Assembly (NCBI GenBank): GCA_031283745.1
Contig: JAITBH010000109.1
Location: forward strand, 1 to 15,630
Direction: 5' to 3'
DNA from: Candidatus Ectomicrobium neotermitis
GTDB taxonomy: Bacteria; Elusimicrobiota; Endomicrobiia; Endomicrobiales; Endomicrobiaceae
DNA: 15,630 nt
Numbering within the stretch: position 1 is the first letter of the stretch; every line of letters begins with the position of its first letter. The notes beneath the pieces were generated by a model. The model saw only the letters and a list, made by a program, of their open reading frames with translations. It did not search any database and was not told the DNA's origin. Shown here one piece after another: positions 6,971 to 13,778 of the stretch. A program made the position numbers and the translations under genes.

Positions 6971-7278
6971 TAGTTGAGATACCTTGTCGTCTTATTTTTT
7001 GGATCCTGCATACGAGCGGCAATGTCTTTTATTTCGCCGAACTGCGATTCATATTTTGCAAGATTTCCGTTTAAGGCATTCAACATTCTCTTTGCATGGA
7101 GGGGGGAAGTGATAACCCTTGAGCGGGCAACAGCTTTCCCATATTGCGGCTGAATAAAAATGAAATCAAAAATAAATTCAGCCTCTGTATGCGAAATCAT
7201 GACAAGATTTGAATACACCCCGTTTGCAACTTCTTCGTCAATTTCAATGTTTATCTCGTTCTTCTTATCCTCTGGCAT
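6970..7278 (-). CDS. DUF3467 family protein of unknown function
   Basis: This is a small acidic-to-neutral cytosolic protein of 102 residues matching the DUF3467 pattern. It has the segment YSNLVMISHTEAEFIFDF (about 22-39), FIQPQYGKAVARSRVITSP (41-59), and a C-terminal helix HAKRMLNALNGNLAKYESQFG (61-81; key residues Lys63-Arg64-Leu66 and Tyr76-Phe80-Gly81). No catalytic or metal-binding motif, signal peptide or membrane segment is visible. The family is widespread but uncharacterised. Ribosome site GGAGAG (minus strand, about 7284-7289) lies just after the thrC stop, only 11 bases before this start. Its TAA overlaps the cinA ATG, so production of the two proteins is likely linked. Identification rests on remembered family motifs. 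Confidence 0.75.
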   Translation of the reverse strand: MPEDKKNEINIEIDEEVANGVYSNLVMISHTEAEFIFDFIFIQPQYGKAVARSRVITSPLHAKRMLNALNGNLAKYESQFGEIKDIAARMQDPKNKTTRYLN

Positions 7279-7289
7279 TGTTTTCTCTC

Positions 7290-8360
7290 CTATAAACCTA
7301 TCGCTTTTGCGGTTGCTGCTAAAGTTGCCTTAACCTTTTGGGTCTTCATGACAGCATTTTCTACCGCAGCGTTAGGGTCTTTTAAGCCGTTTCCAGTTAG
7401 TATGCACACAACCTTTGACGGGTTTTTATGATTGAAATATCCTTTTTTGATGTATTTTATCAGCCCAGCAAGCGACGTAGCTGATGCGGGTTCACAAAAA
7501 ACACCTTCCGAACTGGCTATCAACTTATAAGCCGCCAAAATTTCCTCGTCTGTCACCATATCGATAACCCCTCTCGACTCATCTCTTGCTGCCTCAGCTC
7601 CTTTCCAAGAAGCGGGATTGCCTATTCTTATCGCTGTCGCTATCGTTTCTGGATTTTTAACGGGGTGGCCAAGCACTATCGGTGCAGACCCAGCAGCCTG
7701 AAATCCCATCATCTTAGGTAGCTTGAGATCCTTCCCGCCCACGCTTTTGCACAATTCCGTATAACCTTTCCAATATGCGGTGATATTGCCTGCATTTCCA
7801 ACGGGCATAAATTGATACTTGGGCAGCTCCCCCAAATCCCCAAAAATCTCATAAGAGGCAGTTTTTTGCCCCTCAATTCTAAACGGGTTGACCGAATTAA
7901 CCAAAGTCAGGGGGTATTTTGAGCTTAACTCTTGAACTAACTTGAGTGCCTCGTCAAAATTCCCATCAATTTCTATGGTTTTTGCCCCATACATCACTGC
8001 CTGCGACAATTTTCCAAGCGCTATTTTCCCTTGGGGTATTAAAACGATGCAGTTTATGCCGGCTCTTGCTGCATAAGCAGCGGCTGATGCCGAAGTGTTT
8101 CCCGTTGAGGCGCAGATCACAGCTTTGCTGCCTGCTTCGACTGCCTTTGAGACAGCCATAGTCATACCTCTATCCTTGAATGAGCCCGTTGGGTTCATTC
8201 CTTCGAACTTGAAATAAATTTCTCCGTCAAACCCAAGTTTTGATGGTAGGTTTTTGGCTGGGATTAAAGGGGTGTTTCCTTCAAGGAGGGATATGCGGGG
8301 GGTTTTGTCGCTAACGGGCAAAATATCGCAATACTTATCTATCAAACCTTTGTATACCAT
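7290..8360 (-). CDS. thrC: Threonine synthase
   Basis: This PLP-dependent enzyme converts O-phosphohomoserine to threonine and phosphate, the last step of threonine synthesis. The protein has 356 residues, the short class without the long N-terminal extension. Visible features are LLEGNTPLIPAKNL (25-38), the PLP lysine in SFKDRGM (Lys62), CASTGNTSASAAAYAARAG (83-101), the phosphate-binding GNAGN (188-192), and the C-terminal CEPASATSLAGL and CILTGNGLKD. Together these point to threonine synthase rather than threonine dehydratase or cysteine synthase. The start ATG follows the pta stop by 7 bases, with AGGA as ribosome site. No other threonine-pathway gene (hom, thrB) is in the window, so thrC is scattered from its pathway. 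It shares the operon with pta. Confidence 0.93.
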   Translation of the reverse strand: MVYKGLIDKYCDILPVSDKTPRISLLEGNTPLIPAKNLPSKLGFDGEIYFKFEGMNPTGSFKDRGMTMAVSKAVEAGSKAVICASTGNTSASAAAYAARAGINCIVLIPQGKIALGKLSQAVMYGAKTIEIDGNFDEALKLVQELSSKYPLTLVNSVNPFRIEGQKTASYEIFGDLGELPKYQFMPVGNAGNITAYWKGYTELCKSVGGKDLKLPKMMGFQAAGSAPIVLGHPVKNPETIATAIRIGNPASWKGAEAARDESRGVIDMVTDEEILAAYKLIASSEGVFCEPASATSLAGLIKYIKKGYFNHKNPSKVVCILTGNGLKDPNAAVENAVMKTQKVKATLAATAKAIGL

Positions 8361-8367
8361 TGCTGTC

Positions 8368-9369
8368 CTACTTTAAGAGCAAGATTGCCGAAATCAGATA
8401 AATATCATCGGCACTGCATCCACGGCTTAAATCGCTAACAGGTTGAGCCAATCCCTGAACAACGGGACCCAGTGCCTGAAATCCTCCGTATCTTTCCGAT
8501 ATTTTGTATCCGATATTGCCTGAATTTAAGTCTGGAAAAATGAAAATGTTTGCATTTCCTGCCACTTTTGAATCTGGAGCCTTCCTCTTACCTATATTAG
8601 GTATCACCGAAGCGTCAAACTGAAGCTCGCCATCAACAATAACATTCTCATTGCCCTTGAAATAGTCTTTAACTGCCTTGACTGCCTCTATGACTTTGTC
8701 AACGCACTTGTGTTTTGCACTGCCTCTCGTTGAAAAGGACAAAAATGCTGCCTTTGCCTGCCTATTGGGGAACAGTTTCCGAAAGCTTTCTATCGTTGAT
8801 ATGCCTATATCCTTCAAGCCCAAGCTGTCGGGAGAGGGGTTTACGCTGCAGTCAGCAAACAAAACGGGTTCTTTTGCGACTTCGTGGTTTTTGGGAGGGA
8901 TCATAAGGAAGTAAGAGGAGATGAGTTTTATGCCTGCCGCCGTGCCGATCACATGGATTGCAGCCCTCAAAACATCTGCAGTATCCTCAATGCATCCGCA
9001 TACGCAAGCATCAGCTTTATTGCTTTTGAGATACATCATGCTGAAATAAAGGGGGGATTCTAAGAGCTTCAGGGCATCTTCCCTGCTTAAACCTTTCTTG
9101 GAACGGGCTTCCACAAAGTTTTCCGCATTAGTTTTGTCGAGAAGCGATAGGTCAATTTTGATGATTTCTATGCCGGATAGGTCAATTTTTGCATCTGCTG
9201 CGGATTTTTTAAGCTTTTCAATGTCATTTGTGGGCAGTGTAACTTGGGCAATTCCGTCTTTTGTGAGGTTTTGGGCAGCCTCTAAAACCCTAACATCATA
9301 ACTTTCGGGCAAAATCACTCTGCCTTTCACTTTTTTTGCTAATTCAAGGATGTGTTCTCTCAGTTCCAT
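8368..9369 (-). CDS. pta: Phosphate acetyltransferase
   Basis: This cytosolic enzyme interconverts acetyl-CoA plus phosphate and acetyl phosphate plus CoA, the entry to acetate fermentation and substrate-level ATP formation. From ATG 9369 it has 333 residues, the usual length of the short catalytic-domain-only Pta. Family landmarks are VILPES near the N-terminus, ACVCGCIEDTADVLRAAI (121-138), FADCSVNPSP (171-180), SFSTRGSAKH (211-220), DGELQFDAS (247-255), IFPDLNSGNIGYK (277-289), and a GP(V)VQGL...PVSDLSRGCSADD tail (301-322). The open frame extends to 9429, but its extra 20 residues lie across the predicted promoter. MELREHIL with GGAG upstream is the family-like start. Phosphate butyryltransferase is the main alternative, and the C-terminal signature favours Pta. 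No ackA is adjacent. It heads the leftward operon and is divergent from ppdK. Confidence 0.93.
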   Translation of the reverse strand: MELREHILELAKKVKGRVILPESYDVRVLEAAQNLTKDGIAQVTLPTNDIEKLKKSAADAKIDLSGIEIIKIDLSLLDKTNAENFVEARSKKGLSREDALKLLESPLYFSMMYLKSNKADACVCGCIEDTADVLRAAIHVIGTAAGIKLISSYFLMIPPKNHEVAKEPVLFADCSVNPSPDSLGLKDIGISTIESFRKLFPNRQAKAAFLSFSTRGSAKHKCVDKVIEAVKAVKDYFKGNENVIVDGELQFDASVIPNIGKRKAPDSKVAGNANIFIFPDLNSGNIGYKISERYGGFQALGPVVQGLAQPVSDLSRGCSADDIYLISAILLLK

Positions 9370-9376
9370 TTTTGAT

Positions 9377-9380
9377 CTCC
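9377..9380 (-). promoter_or_regulatory. Ribosome binding site that sets the pta start
   Basis: Minus-strand GGAG lies seven bases before ATG 9369. It supports this start over the longer open frame beginning at 9429. Confidence 0.7.
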
Positions 9381-9402
9381 ATTTGGTCTTAATTATGAGC
9401 AA

Positions 9403-9431
9403 ATAATAGCACAAAACCCCGTAAAACACAA
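9403..9431 (-). promoter_or_regulatory. Promoter of the pta-led operon (extended -10)
   Basis: The minus strand reads TGC-TATTAT at 9411-9403, an extended -10 element. A weak -35 (TTGTGT, 9431-9426) lies at a 17-base spacing. Transcription would start near 9396, giving a leader of about 27 nt with the GGAG ribosome site. No other clear promoter is seen in the nine-gene run that follows. Confidence 0.6.
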
Positions 9432-9475
9432 AGGAAATACACTTGCCTCTTCCTTGAAACGCACCTCATTTTCAA

Positions 9476-9505
9476 TTGATTTTCAGGGTGCCTTTAGTGT
9501 ATAAT
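9476..9505 (+). promoter_or_regulatory. Sigma-70-type promoter of ppdK
   Basis: A consensus -10 TATAAT lies at 9500-9505, and a -35-like TTGATT at 9476-9481 with an 18-base spacer. The start site would be near 9512, leaving a leader of about 80 nt before ppdK. The -35 overlaps a small palindrome, TCAATTGA, at 9472-9479. Confidence 0.65.
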
Positions 9506-9553
9506 CCCGCCGACTTTCCAGTATGTTTTTACTTATAAATTATGTAGGAAAAC

Positions 9554-9567
9554 AGGGAAATTTCCCT
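9554..9567. promoter_or_regulatory. Perfect 14-bp palindrome in the ppdK leader, candidate operator
   Basis: AGGGAAATTTCCCT is a perfect inverted repeat with no spacer, lying between the predicted ppdK transcription start and its ribosome site. With no loop it makes a poor RNA hairpin, so a dimeric DNA-binding regulator is the more natural reading. No regulator gene is in the window. Confidence 0.45.
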
Positions 9568-9593
9568 AAGTATATGCTCAAAAGGAGACTAAA

Positions 9594-12401
9594 ATGCCAA
9601 AGTATGTGTATTCATTCGGCGGAGGCAAAGCCGATGGAAATGGAAGTTTGAGAAATTTGTTAGGCGGTAAGGGTGCTAACCTTGCCGAAATGGCGGGTCA
9701 TACAGCTCTAAAGTTGCCAGTTCCCCCAGGATTTACCATAACCACTGAAGTTTGCACTTATTATTACGACCACAAAAAGAAATACCCTCCCGAATTAAAG
9801 AAATCCGTAGAAGACGCAATGAAAAAAGTTGAAAAAATTATAGGAAAGACATTTGGCGACACTGTAAACCCTCTTTTAGTGTCAGTTCGTTCAGGCGCCA
9901 GAAGCTCGATGCCGGGAATGATGGAAACCGTTCTAAATGTAGGTCTCACCGCAAAAACAATACCTGCCTTGATAGAAAAAACCCAAAATCCCAGATTTGT
10001 TTATGACGCATACAGAAGGTTGATTATGATGTATTCCGATGTTGTCATGGAAAAAGGTGCAGGAATTGAGCCTAAGGACGGCGAAGGTATCCGTAAACGG
10101 CTCGAAAACATCATGAAAGCCAAGAAAGATAAGAAAGGCGTCAGTCTCGATACCGAGCTTACGGCAGAGGATTTGCAAGAGTTGGCTGAAAAATTCAAAG
10201 TTTGCGTCAAAGATGTCTTGGGCAAGGATTTTCCAGACGATGCTTATGAGCAGCTTTGGGGCGGAGTTGGGGCAGTTTTTTCCTCATGGAACGGCAAAAG
10301 GGCAATTGCATACAGGAAAATTGAGAGCATTCCCGATGATTGGGGAACAGCAGTCAATGTTCAGGCAATGGTTTTTGGCAATATGGGCGAAACTTCCGCA
10401 ACTGGTGTCGCATTCTCAAGGAATCCCGGCAACGGTGATTCGAGATTTTATGGCGAATATCTTGTCAATGCTCAAGGTGAGGATGTTGTCGCTGGCATTC
10501 GCACTCCCGGGCCGATAAACGATGCAGCTAAGAGCGAGCATAATCAGGGTCTCCAAACTCTTGAAGAGTTTATGCCTGTGGTTTATAGGCAGCTTTTTGC
10601 AATACAAAAGAAACTTGAGAAGCACTATAAAGATATGCAGGACATTGAATTTACAATCGAAGACAATAAACTTTGGATGCTCCAATGCCGAAACGGCAAA
10701 AGGAACGGTGCAGCAGCGGTCAGAATGGCTCTCGATATGGTCAAAGAGAATTTGATAACCAAAGAAGAGGCAGTCATGAGAGTTACCCCTGCACAGTTAG
10801 ACGAGCTGCTTCATCCTATTATTGATGCAAATGCAGAAAAGTCGGCTGAAGTTCTTGCCAAAGGTTTGCCGGCAGGGCCTGGCGGAGGGACTGGGGTGAT
10901 ATATTTCTCGTCAGAAGATGCAGTCAAAGCTGCGGAAGAGGGGAAGAAAGTTATTCTTGTCAGAGAGGAAACCAACCCAGAGGATGTCGAAGGTATGAGG
11001 GCGGCTCAAGCAGTTTTAACAGCCCGCGGCGGTATGACCTCCCACGCAGCATTAGTTGCTCGCGGCTGGGGCAAGTGCTGCATCGTTGGCTGTGCAGCTA
11101 TTCACATAGATTTAGCTGCCAAAACTATGACAATCGGTTCTAAAACTTTCAATGAGGGTGATTGGATTACTCTCAACGGGACGCGTGGAAATGTTTACGC
11201 AGGGCAGTTGCCAATGGTTGACGCTACAGAAAATACAGCTCTTTTTAATTTCTTGTCTCTGTGCGACAAAGTTAAAACCATCAATATCAGAACCAATGCC
11301 GACACGCCCGCAGACGCTGCAAAAGCTCGTGCTTTTGGTGCAGAGGGCATAGGACTTTTTAGAACCGAGCATATGTTCTATGGCGAAAATTCCGAAAAGC
11401 CATTGTTTGCTTTGAGAAAAATGATCATCTCTACCACCGTAGACGAGAGAAAAACTGCTCTTGCAGAACTTTTTCCTTTCGTTAAAGAGACAATCAAAGG
11501 TGCTTTAGAAGCGATGAGCGGTTATGCTGTTACCATCAGGTTGCTTGATCCTCCCTTGCACGAATTTATTCCCAGAGAAGAGGCGGCACAAAAAGAAGTT
11601 GCTCAAAGTCTTGGTATCAGCCTTGAAGAATTTGCCCAGAGAGCAGAGAAATTGCACGAAACCAATCCGATGATGGGCCACAGAGGTGTCAGATTAGGCA
11701 TAACCTATCCCGAGATAACCGAGATGCAGGTAAAAGCGATTTTTGAAACTGCTGCGGAACTTTCCAAAGCGGGCAAAAAAGTCAACCCTGAGATAATGAT
11801 CCCCGTAACTTGTAGCGTCAACGAGCTTAAACATCAGAAAGCTATCGTTGAGAGAGTTTACAAAGAGGTCATCGCAGAACAGGGCATCAAGAGAATTAAG
11901 TATTCTTTTGGAACCATGATCGAAATTCCACGGGCAGCACTTTTAGCAGACCAAATGGCAGAAGTTGCCGAGTTTTTCTCCTTTGGAACAAACGATCTCA
12001 CCCAGATGACATTTGGTTTCTCCAGAGACGATGTCGGATCTTTCTTGGGCGATTATCAGGAGAAGAAAATTCTTGCCAATGATCCATTCCAGACAATAGA
12101 TCTTGATGGGGTTGGTCAGCTTATAGAATACGCCGTTGCACTTGGCAGAGACACTCGTCCCGATATGAAAATAGGTATTTGCGGAGAGCACGGCGGAGAT
12201 CCAAAGTCAGTCGAGTTTTGCCACAATGTCGGTATGTCTTATGTCTCTTGTTCGCCTTTCAGAGTTCCTATCGCAAGGCTTGCAGCAGCTCAAGCGACAG
12301 TGAAGTCTATAGAAGCGGCAAAAGCAGAAAGCAAAAGAAAGAAAAAAGCCTCTCCAAAGAAGGCTGCAAAGAAAGTTGCAAAGAAGTCCAAAAAGAAATA
12401 G
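9594..12401 (+). CDS. ppdK: Pyruvate,phosphate dikinase with lysine-rich C-terminal tail
   Basis: PPDK reversibly converts PEP, AMP and PPi to pyruvate, ATP and Pi. In anaerobes it often replaces or supplements pyruvate kinase in PPi-based glycolysis. The protein has 935 residues. The ATP-grasp domain is at about 15-390 (GGKGANLAEMAG at 24-35, VRSGARSSMPGMMETVLN near 100-117, LQCRNGKRNG). The swivelling phosphohistidine domain holds GGMTSHAALVARGWGKCC with catalytic His484 and the conserved Thr-Ser just before it. The PEP/pyruvate TIM barrel spans about 545-905, with FFSFGTNDLTQ (794-804) and CGEHGGDP with catalytic-site Cys863. The last 26 residues (910-935) are 14 Lys plus 1 Arg, an addition absent from typical 875-910-residue relatives. 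The start is firm: AAAGGAG at 9581-9587, seven bases upstream. It has its own promoter and is divergent from pta. Confidence 0.97.
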   Translation: MPKYVYSFGGGKADGNGSLRNLLGGKGANLAEMAGHTALKLPVPPGFTITTEVCTYYYDHKKKYPPELKKSVEDAMKKVEKIIGKTFGDTVNPLLVSVRSGARSSMPGMMETVLNVGLTAKTIPALIEKTQNPRFVYDAYRRLIMMYSDVVMEKGAGIEPKDGEGIRKRLENIMKAKKDKKGVSLDTELTAEDLQELAEKFKVCVKDVLGKDFPDDAYEQLWGGVGAVFSSWNGKRAIAYRKIESIPDDWGTAVNVQAMVFGNMGETSATGVAFSRNPGNGDSRFYGEYLVNAQGEDVVAGIRTPGPINDAAKSEHNQGLQTLEEFMPVVYRQLFAIQKKLEKHYKDMQDIEFTIEDNKLWMLQCRNGKRNGAAAVRMALDMVKENLITKEEAVMRVTPAQLDELLHPIIDANAEKSAEVLAKGLPAGPGGGTGVIYFSSEDAVKAAEEGKKVILVREETNPEDVEGMRAAQAVLTARGGMTSHAALVARGWGKCCIVGCAAIHIDLAAKTMTIGSKTFNEGDWITLNGTRGNVYAGQLPMVDATENTALFNFLSLCDKVKTINIRTNADTPADAAKARAFGAEGIGLFRTEHMFYGENSEKPLFALRKMIISTTVDERKTALAELFPFVKETIKGALEAMSGYAVTIRLLDPPLHEFIPREEAAQKEVAQSLGISLEEFAQRAEKLHETNPMMGHRGVRLGITYPEITEMQVKAIFETAAELSKAGKKVNPEIMIPVTCSVNELKHQKAIVERVYKEVIAEQGIKRIKYSFGTMIEIPRAALLADQMAEVAEFFSFGTNDLTQMTFGFSRDDVGSFLGDYQEKKILANDPFQTIDLDGVGQLIEYAVALGRDTRPDMKIGICGEHGGDPKSVEFCHNVGMSYVSCSPFRVPIARLAAAQATVKSIEAAKAESKRKKKASPKKAAKKVAKKSKKK
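12321..12398 (+). other. SPKK-like basic tail of PPDK
   Basis: These bases encode residues 910-935. The end of this tail runs as four tetrapeptides: SPKK, AAKK, VAKK, SKKK. In DNA, gctgcaaagaaa and gttgcaaagaag form a near-repeat, consistent with growth by slippage or duplication. The composition resembles histone H1 tails rather than an enzyme core. It stays in frame up to the TAG stop. Confidence 0.85.
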
Positions 12402-12427
12402 TTACAGTTAATCTAATACAAACAACA

Positions 12428-12463
12428 AACAGCACCGTCCTGATTTGCTCGGGCGGTGCTGTT
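12428..12463 (+). terminator. Terminator-like hairpin between ppdK and the OmpA-type gene
   Basis: AACAGCACCGTCC pairs with GGGCGGTGCTGTT (13 pairs, one G-U) around a 10-base loop. It starts 27 bases after the ppdK stop. The following run is only AGTTTAA, a poor U-tract, so termination may be partial. The next gene starts 20 bases downstream, which leaves little room for a separate promoter. Confidence 0.6.
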
Positions 12464-12482
12464 AGTTTAATAAGGCGGCAAG

Positions 12483-13685
12483 ATGAAAAAAACAATCCTT
12501 TCTTTATTTTTAATTGTCCTCACTTTTTCCATAGTGGACGCTCAATCCATTGCGCTTGAGTCGGACTCTAATTTTCCTTTCAAGTTTGAAATTGAACATC
12601 CTATTTTTTCGCCTAAGGCTCATGTATATGAAGGCGTTGTTTTCGTTCCTATAGTTGAAAGCACAAAGCGAATAAAGGAGTGGGCTTTGACCATCAGAAA
12701 TGAATACAACAGAGATACGGCAGTGTTTATGGGAAAAAGGGAAATACCTAAAAGAATTGTTTGGGATGCGGCGGACAAAAAAGGTGTTCCTGTGCCTGAC
12801 GGTCAATACTCATATGAGTTTATCTTAGACGACGGAAATGAAATTTTTACAATCAATCGGGACGGCATTATTATCGACACGGTTCCTCCTTATATTGAAA
12901 TGGAAGCTGTGGAAGATGTGTATTTTTTGGACTCCAAAAGGAAACAGTTGGTTAGCGATATAGAGATAAGAATTAAACGTATCACTGATGAGGCGGGCAT
13001 AGATTTTGGCAAGTCTTTTTTGAGCATCATCAACTTTAACGGCAAAGAGGTGAAAACTTTCAATTTCCCTTACAACAGTTTTGCGGAAGTTATCACTTGG
13101 GACGGCATAGACGACACCTATAATATATTGTTGCCCGAAGGAGAGTATCAGGCAATCCTCACAGTTTTTGATAATGCGGGCAATTCCGCACAAAGTTCAA
13201 TCAAGTTTTTAATGGTTGCCGTTTCGTCTCCCACAGCTGATGTTGTTGAGGAAGCAGTTTCTGTAGATGAGGGGGGAGGCGAGATAGAACAACCCGTGCC
13301 TCAGCCAAAGCCCGCCCCTGCTCCTGCCCCCGCACCAAAGAAAGCAAGCGTGCAAACTGTAAAAATGCCGTTTAATTTCCCCGAGAGAATATTTTTCCTC
13401 TCAGGCAGCAAGCAATTTAGCAACTCCGAAACAGAGCTGTTAAAAAAGATTGCGGCTTTCTTGAAATCAAACAAGAACTATAAATTAAAAGTTGCGGGCA
13501 GAAGCGATGTTTTAAGCGAGGAAAACAATATAAAAAATATGGCTGCAAACAGAGCGGCAGCAGTCAAAAAATTCTTTCTTGATGCAGGAATTGCGGAACA
13601 AAGAATGACAGTTATGTGGCATCCAGTTCCTCAAAAAGCTAATGAGAGAAATCGCAGGGTAGACATTTTTGTAATCAGCGATTAG
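12483..13685 (+). CDS. Exported FlgD-Ig-like/OmpA-C-domain envelope protein
   Basis: This is an envelope protein of 400 residues. A Sec signal peptide covers 1-20 (cleavage likely after VDA), with no lipobox cysteine. Two beta-sandwich segments of FlgD-Ig type follow. The first is about 48-140 (IVWDAADKKGVPVPDGQYSY at 92-111, IDTVPP at 131-136) and the second about 155-246 (ITWDGIDDTYNILLPEGEY at 204-222, VFDNAGN at 228-234). A Pro/Ala-rich linker at 270-288 (QPVPQPKPAPAPAPAPKK) leads to an OmpA-like peptidoglycan-binding domain at about 298-400. The peptidoglycan-contact positions appear retained as Asp342 and Arg357, and the domain ends NRRVDI. The usual H-T-D-x-x-G motif is altered to R-S-D-V-L-S. 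The protein probably tethers a surface or periplasmic module to the cell wall; this is inferred. The ribosome site is a modest TAAGG at 12471-12475. Expression may rely on readthrough from ppdK. Confidence 0.82.
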   Translation: MKKTILSLFLIVLTFSIVDAQSIALESDSNFPFKFEIEHPIFSPKAHVYEGVVFVPIVESTKRIKEWALTIRNEYNRDTAVFMGKREIPKRIVWDAADKKGVPVPDGQYSYEFILDDGNEIFTINRDGIIIDTVPPYIEMEAVEDVYFLDSKRKQLVSDIEIRIKRITDEAGIDFGKSFLSIINFNGKEVKTFNFPYNSFAEVITWDGIDDTYNILLPEGEYQAILTVFDNAGNSAQSSIKFLMVAVSSPTADVVEEAVSVDEGGGEIEQPVPQPKPAPAPAPAPKKASVQTVKMPFNFPERIFFLSGSKQFSNSETELLKKIAAFLKSNKNYKLKVAGRSDVLSEENNIKNMAANRAAAVKKFFLDAGIAEQRMTVMWHPVPQKANERNRRVDIFVISD

Positions 13686-13712
13686 TTCTCATTCCATCAT
13701 TTGGCTTTACAT

Positions 13713-13753
13713 AAAAATAGCGAATACCTTTTTTGGTGTTCGCTATTTTTTTT
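13713..13753. terminator. Strong bidirectional intrinsic terminator
   Basis: A 16-pair stem (13713-13728 with 13735-13750, one G-U pair) has a six-T loop. Eight T residues (13746-13753) follow on the plus strand, and five A residues at 13713-13717 give a U-run on the minus strand. It lies between the convergent OmpA-type and antiporter genes and can serve both. Confidence 0.9.
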
Positions 13754-13778
13754 GCGGCTATTAAATGTAATCAAACCC

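Noticed and set aside
9370..9429. N-terminal extension of Pta to 9429
   Set aside because: It crosses the predicted promoter and transcription start, and a good GGAG site precedes the ATG at 9369.
9523..9642. Possible upstream open frame in the ppdK leader, running out of frame into ppdK
   Set aside because: It has no ribosome site and no recognisable peptide, and would compete with a strongly signalled ppdK start. It is probably chance.
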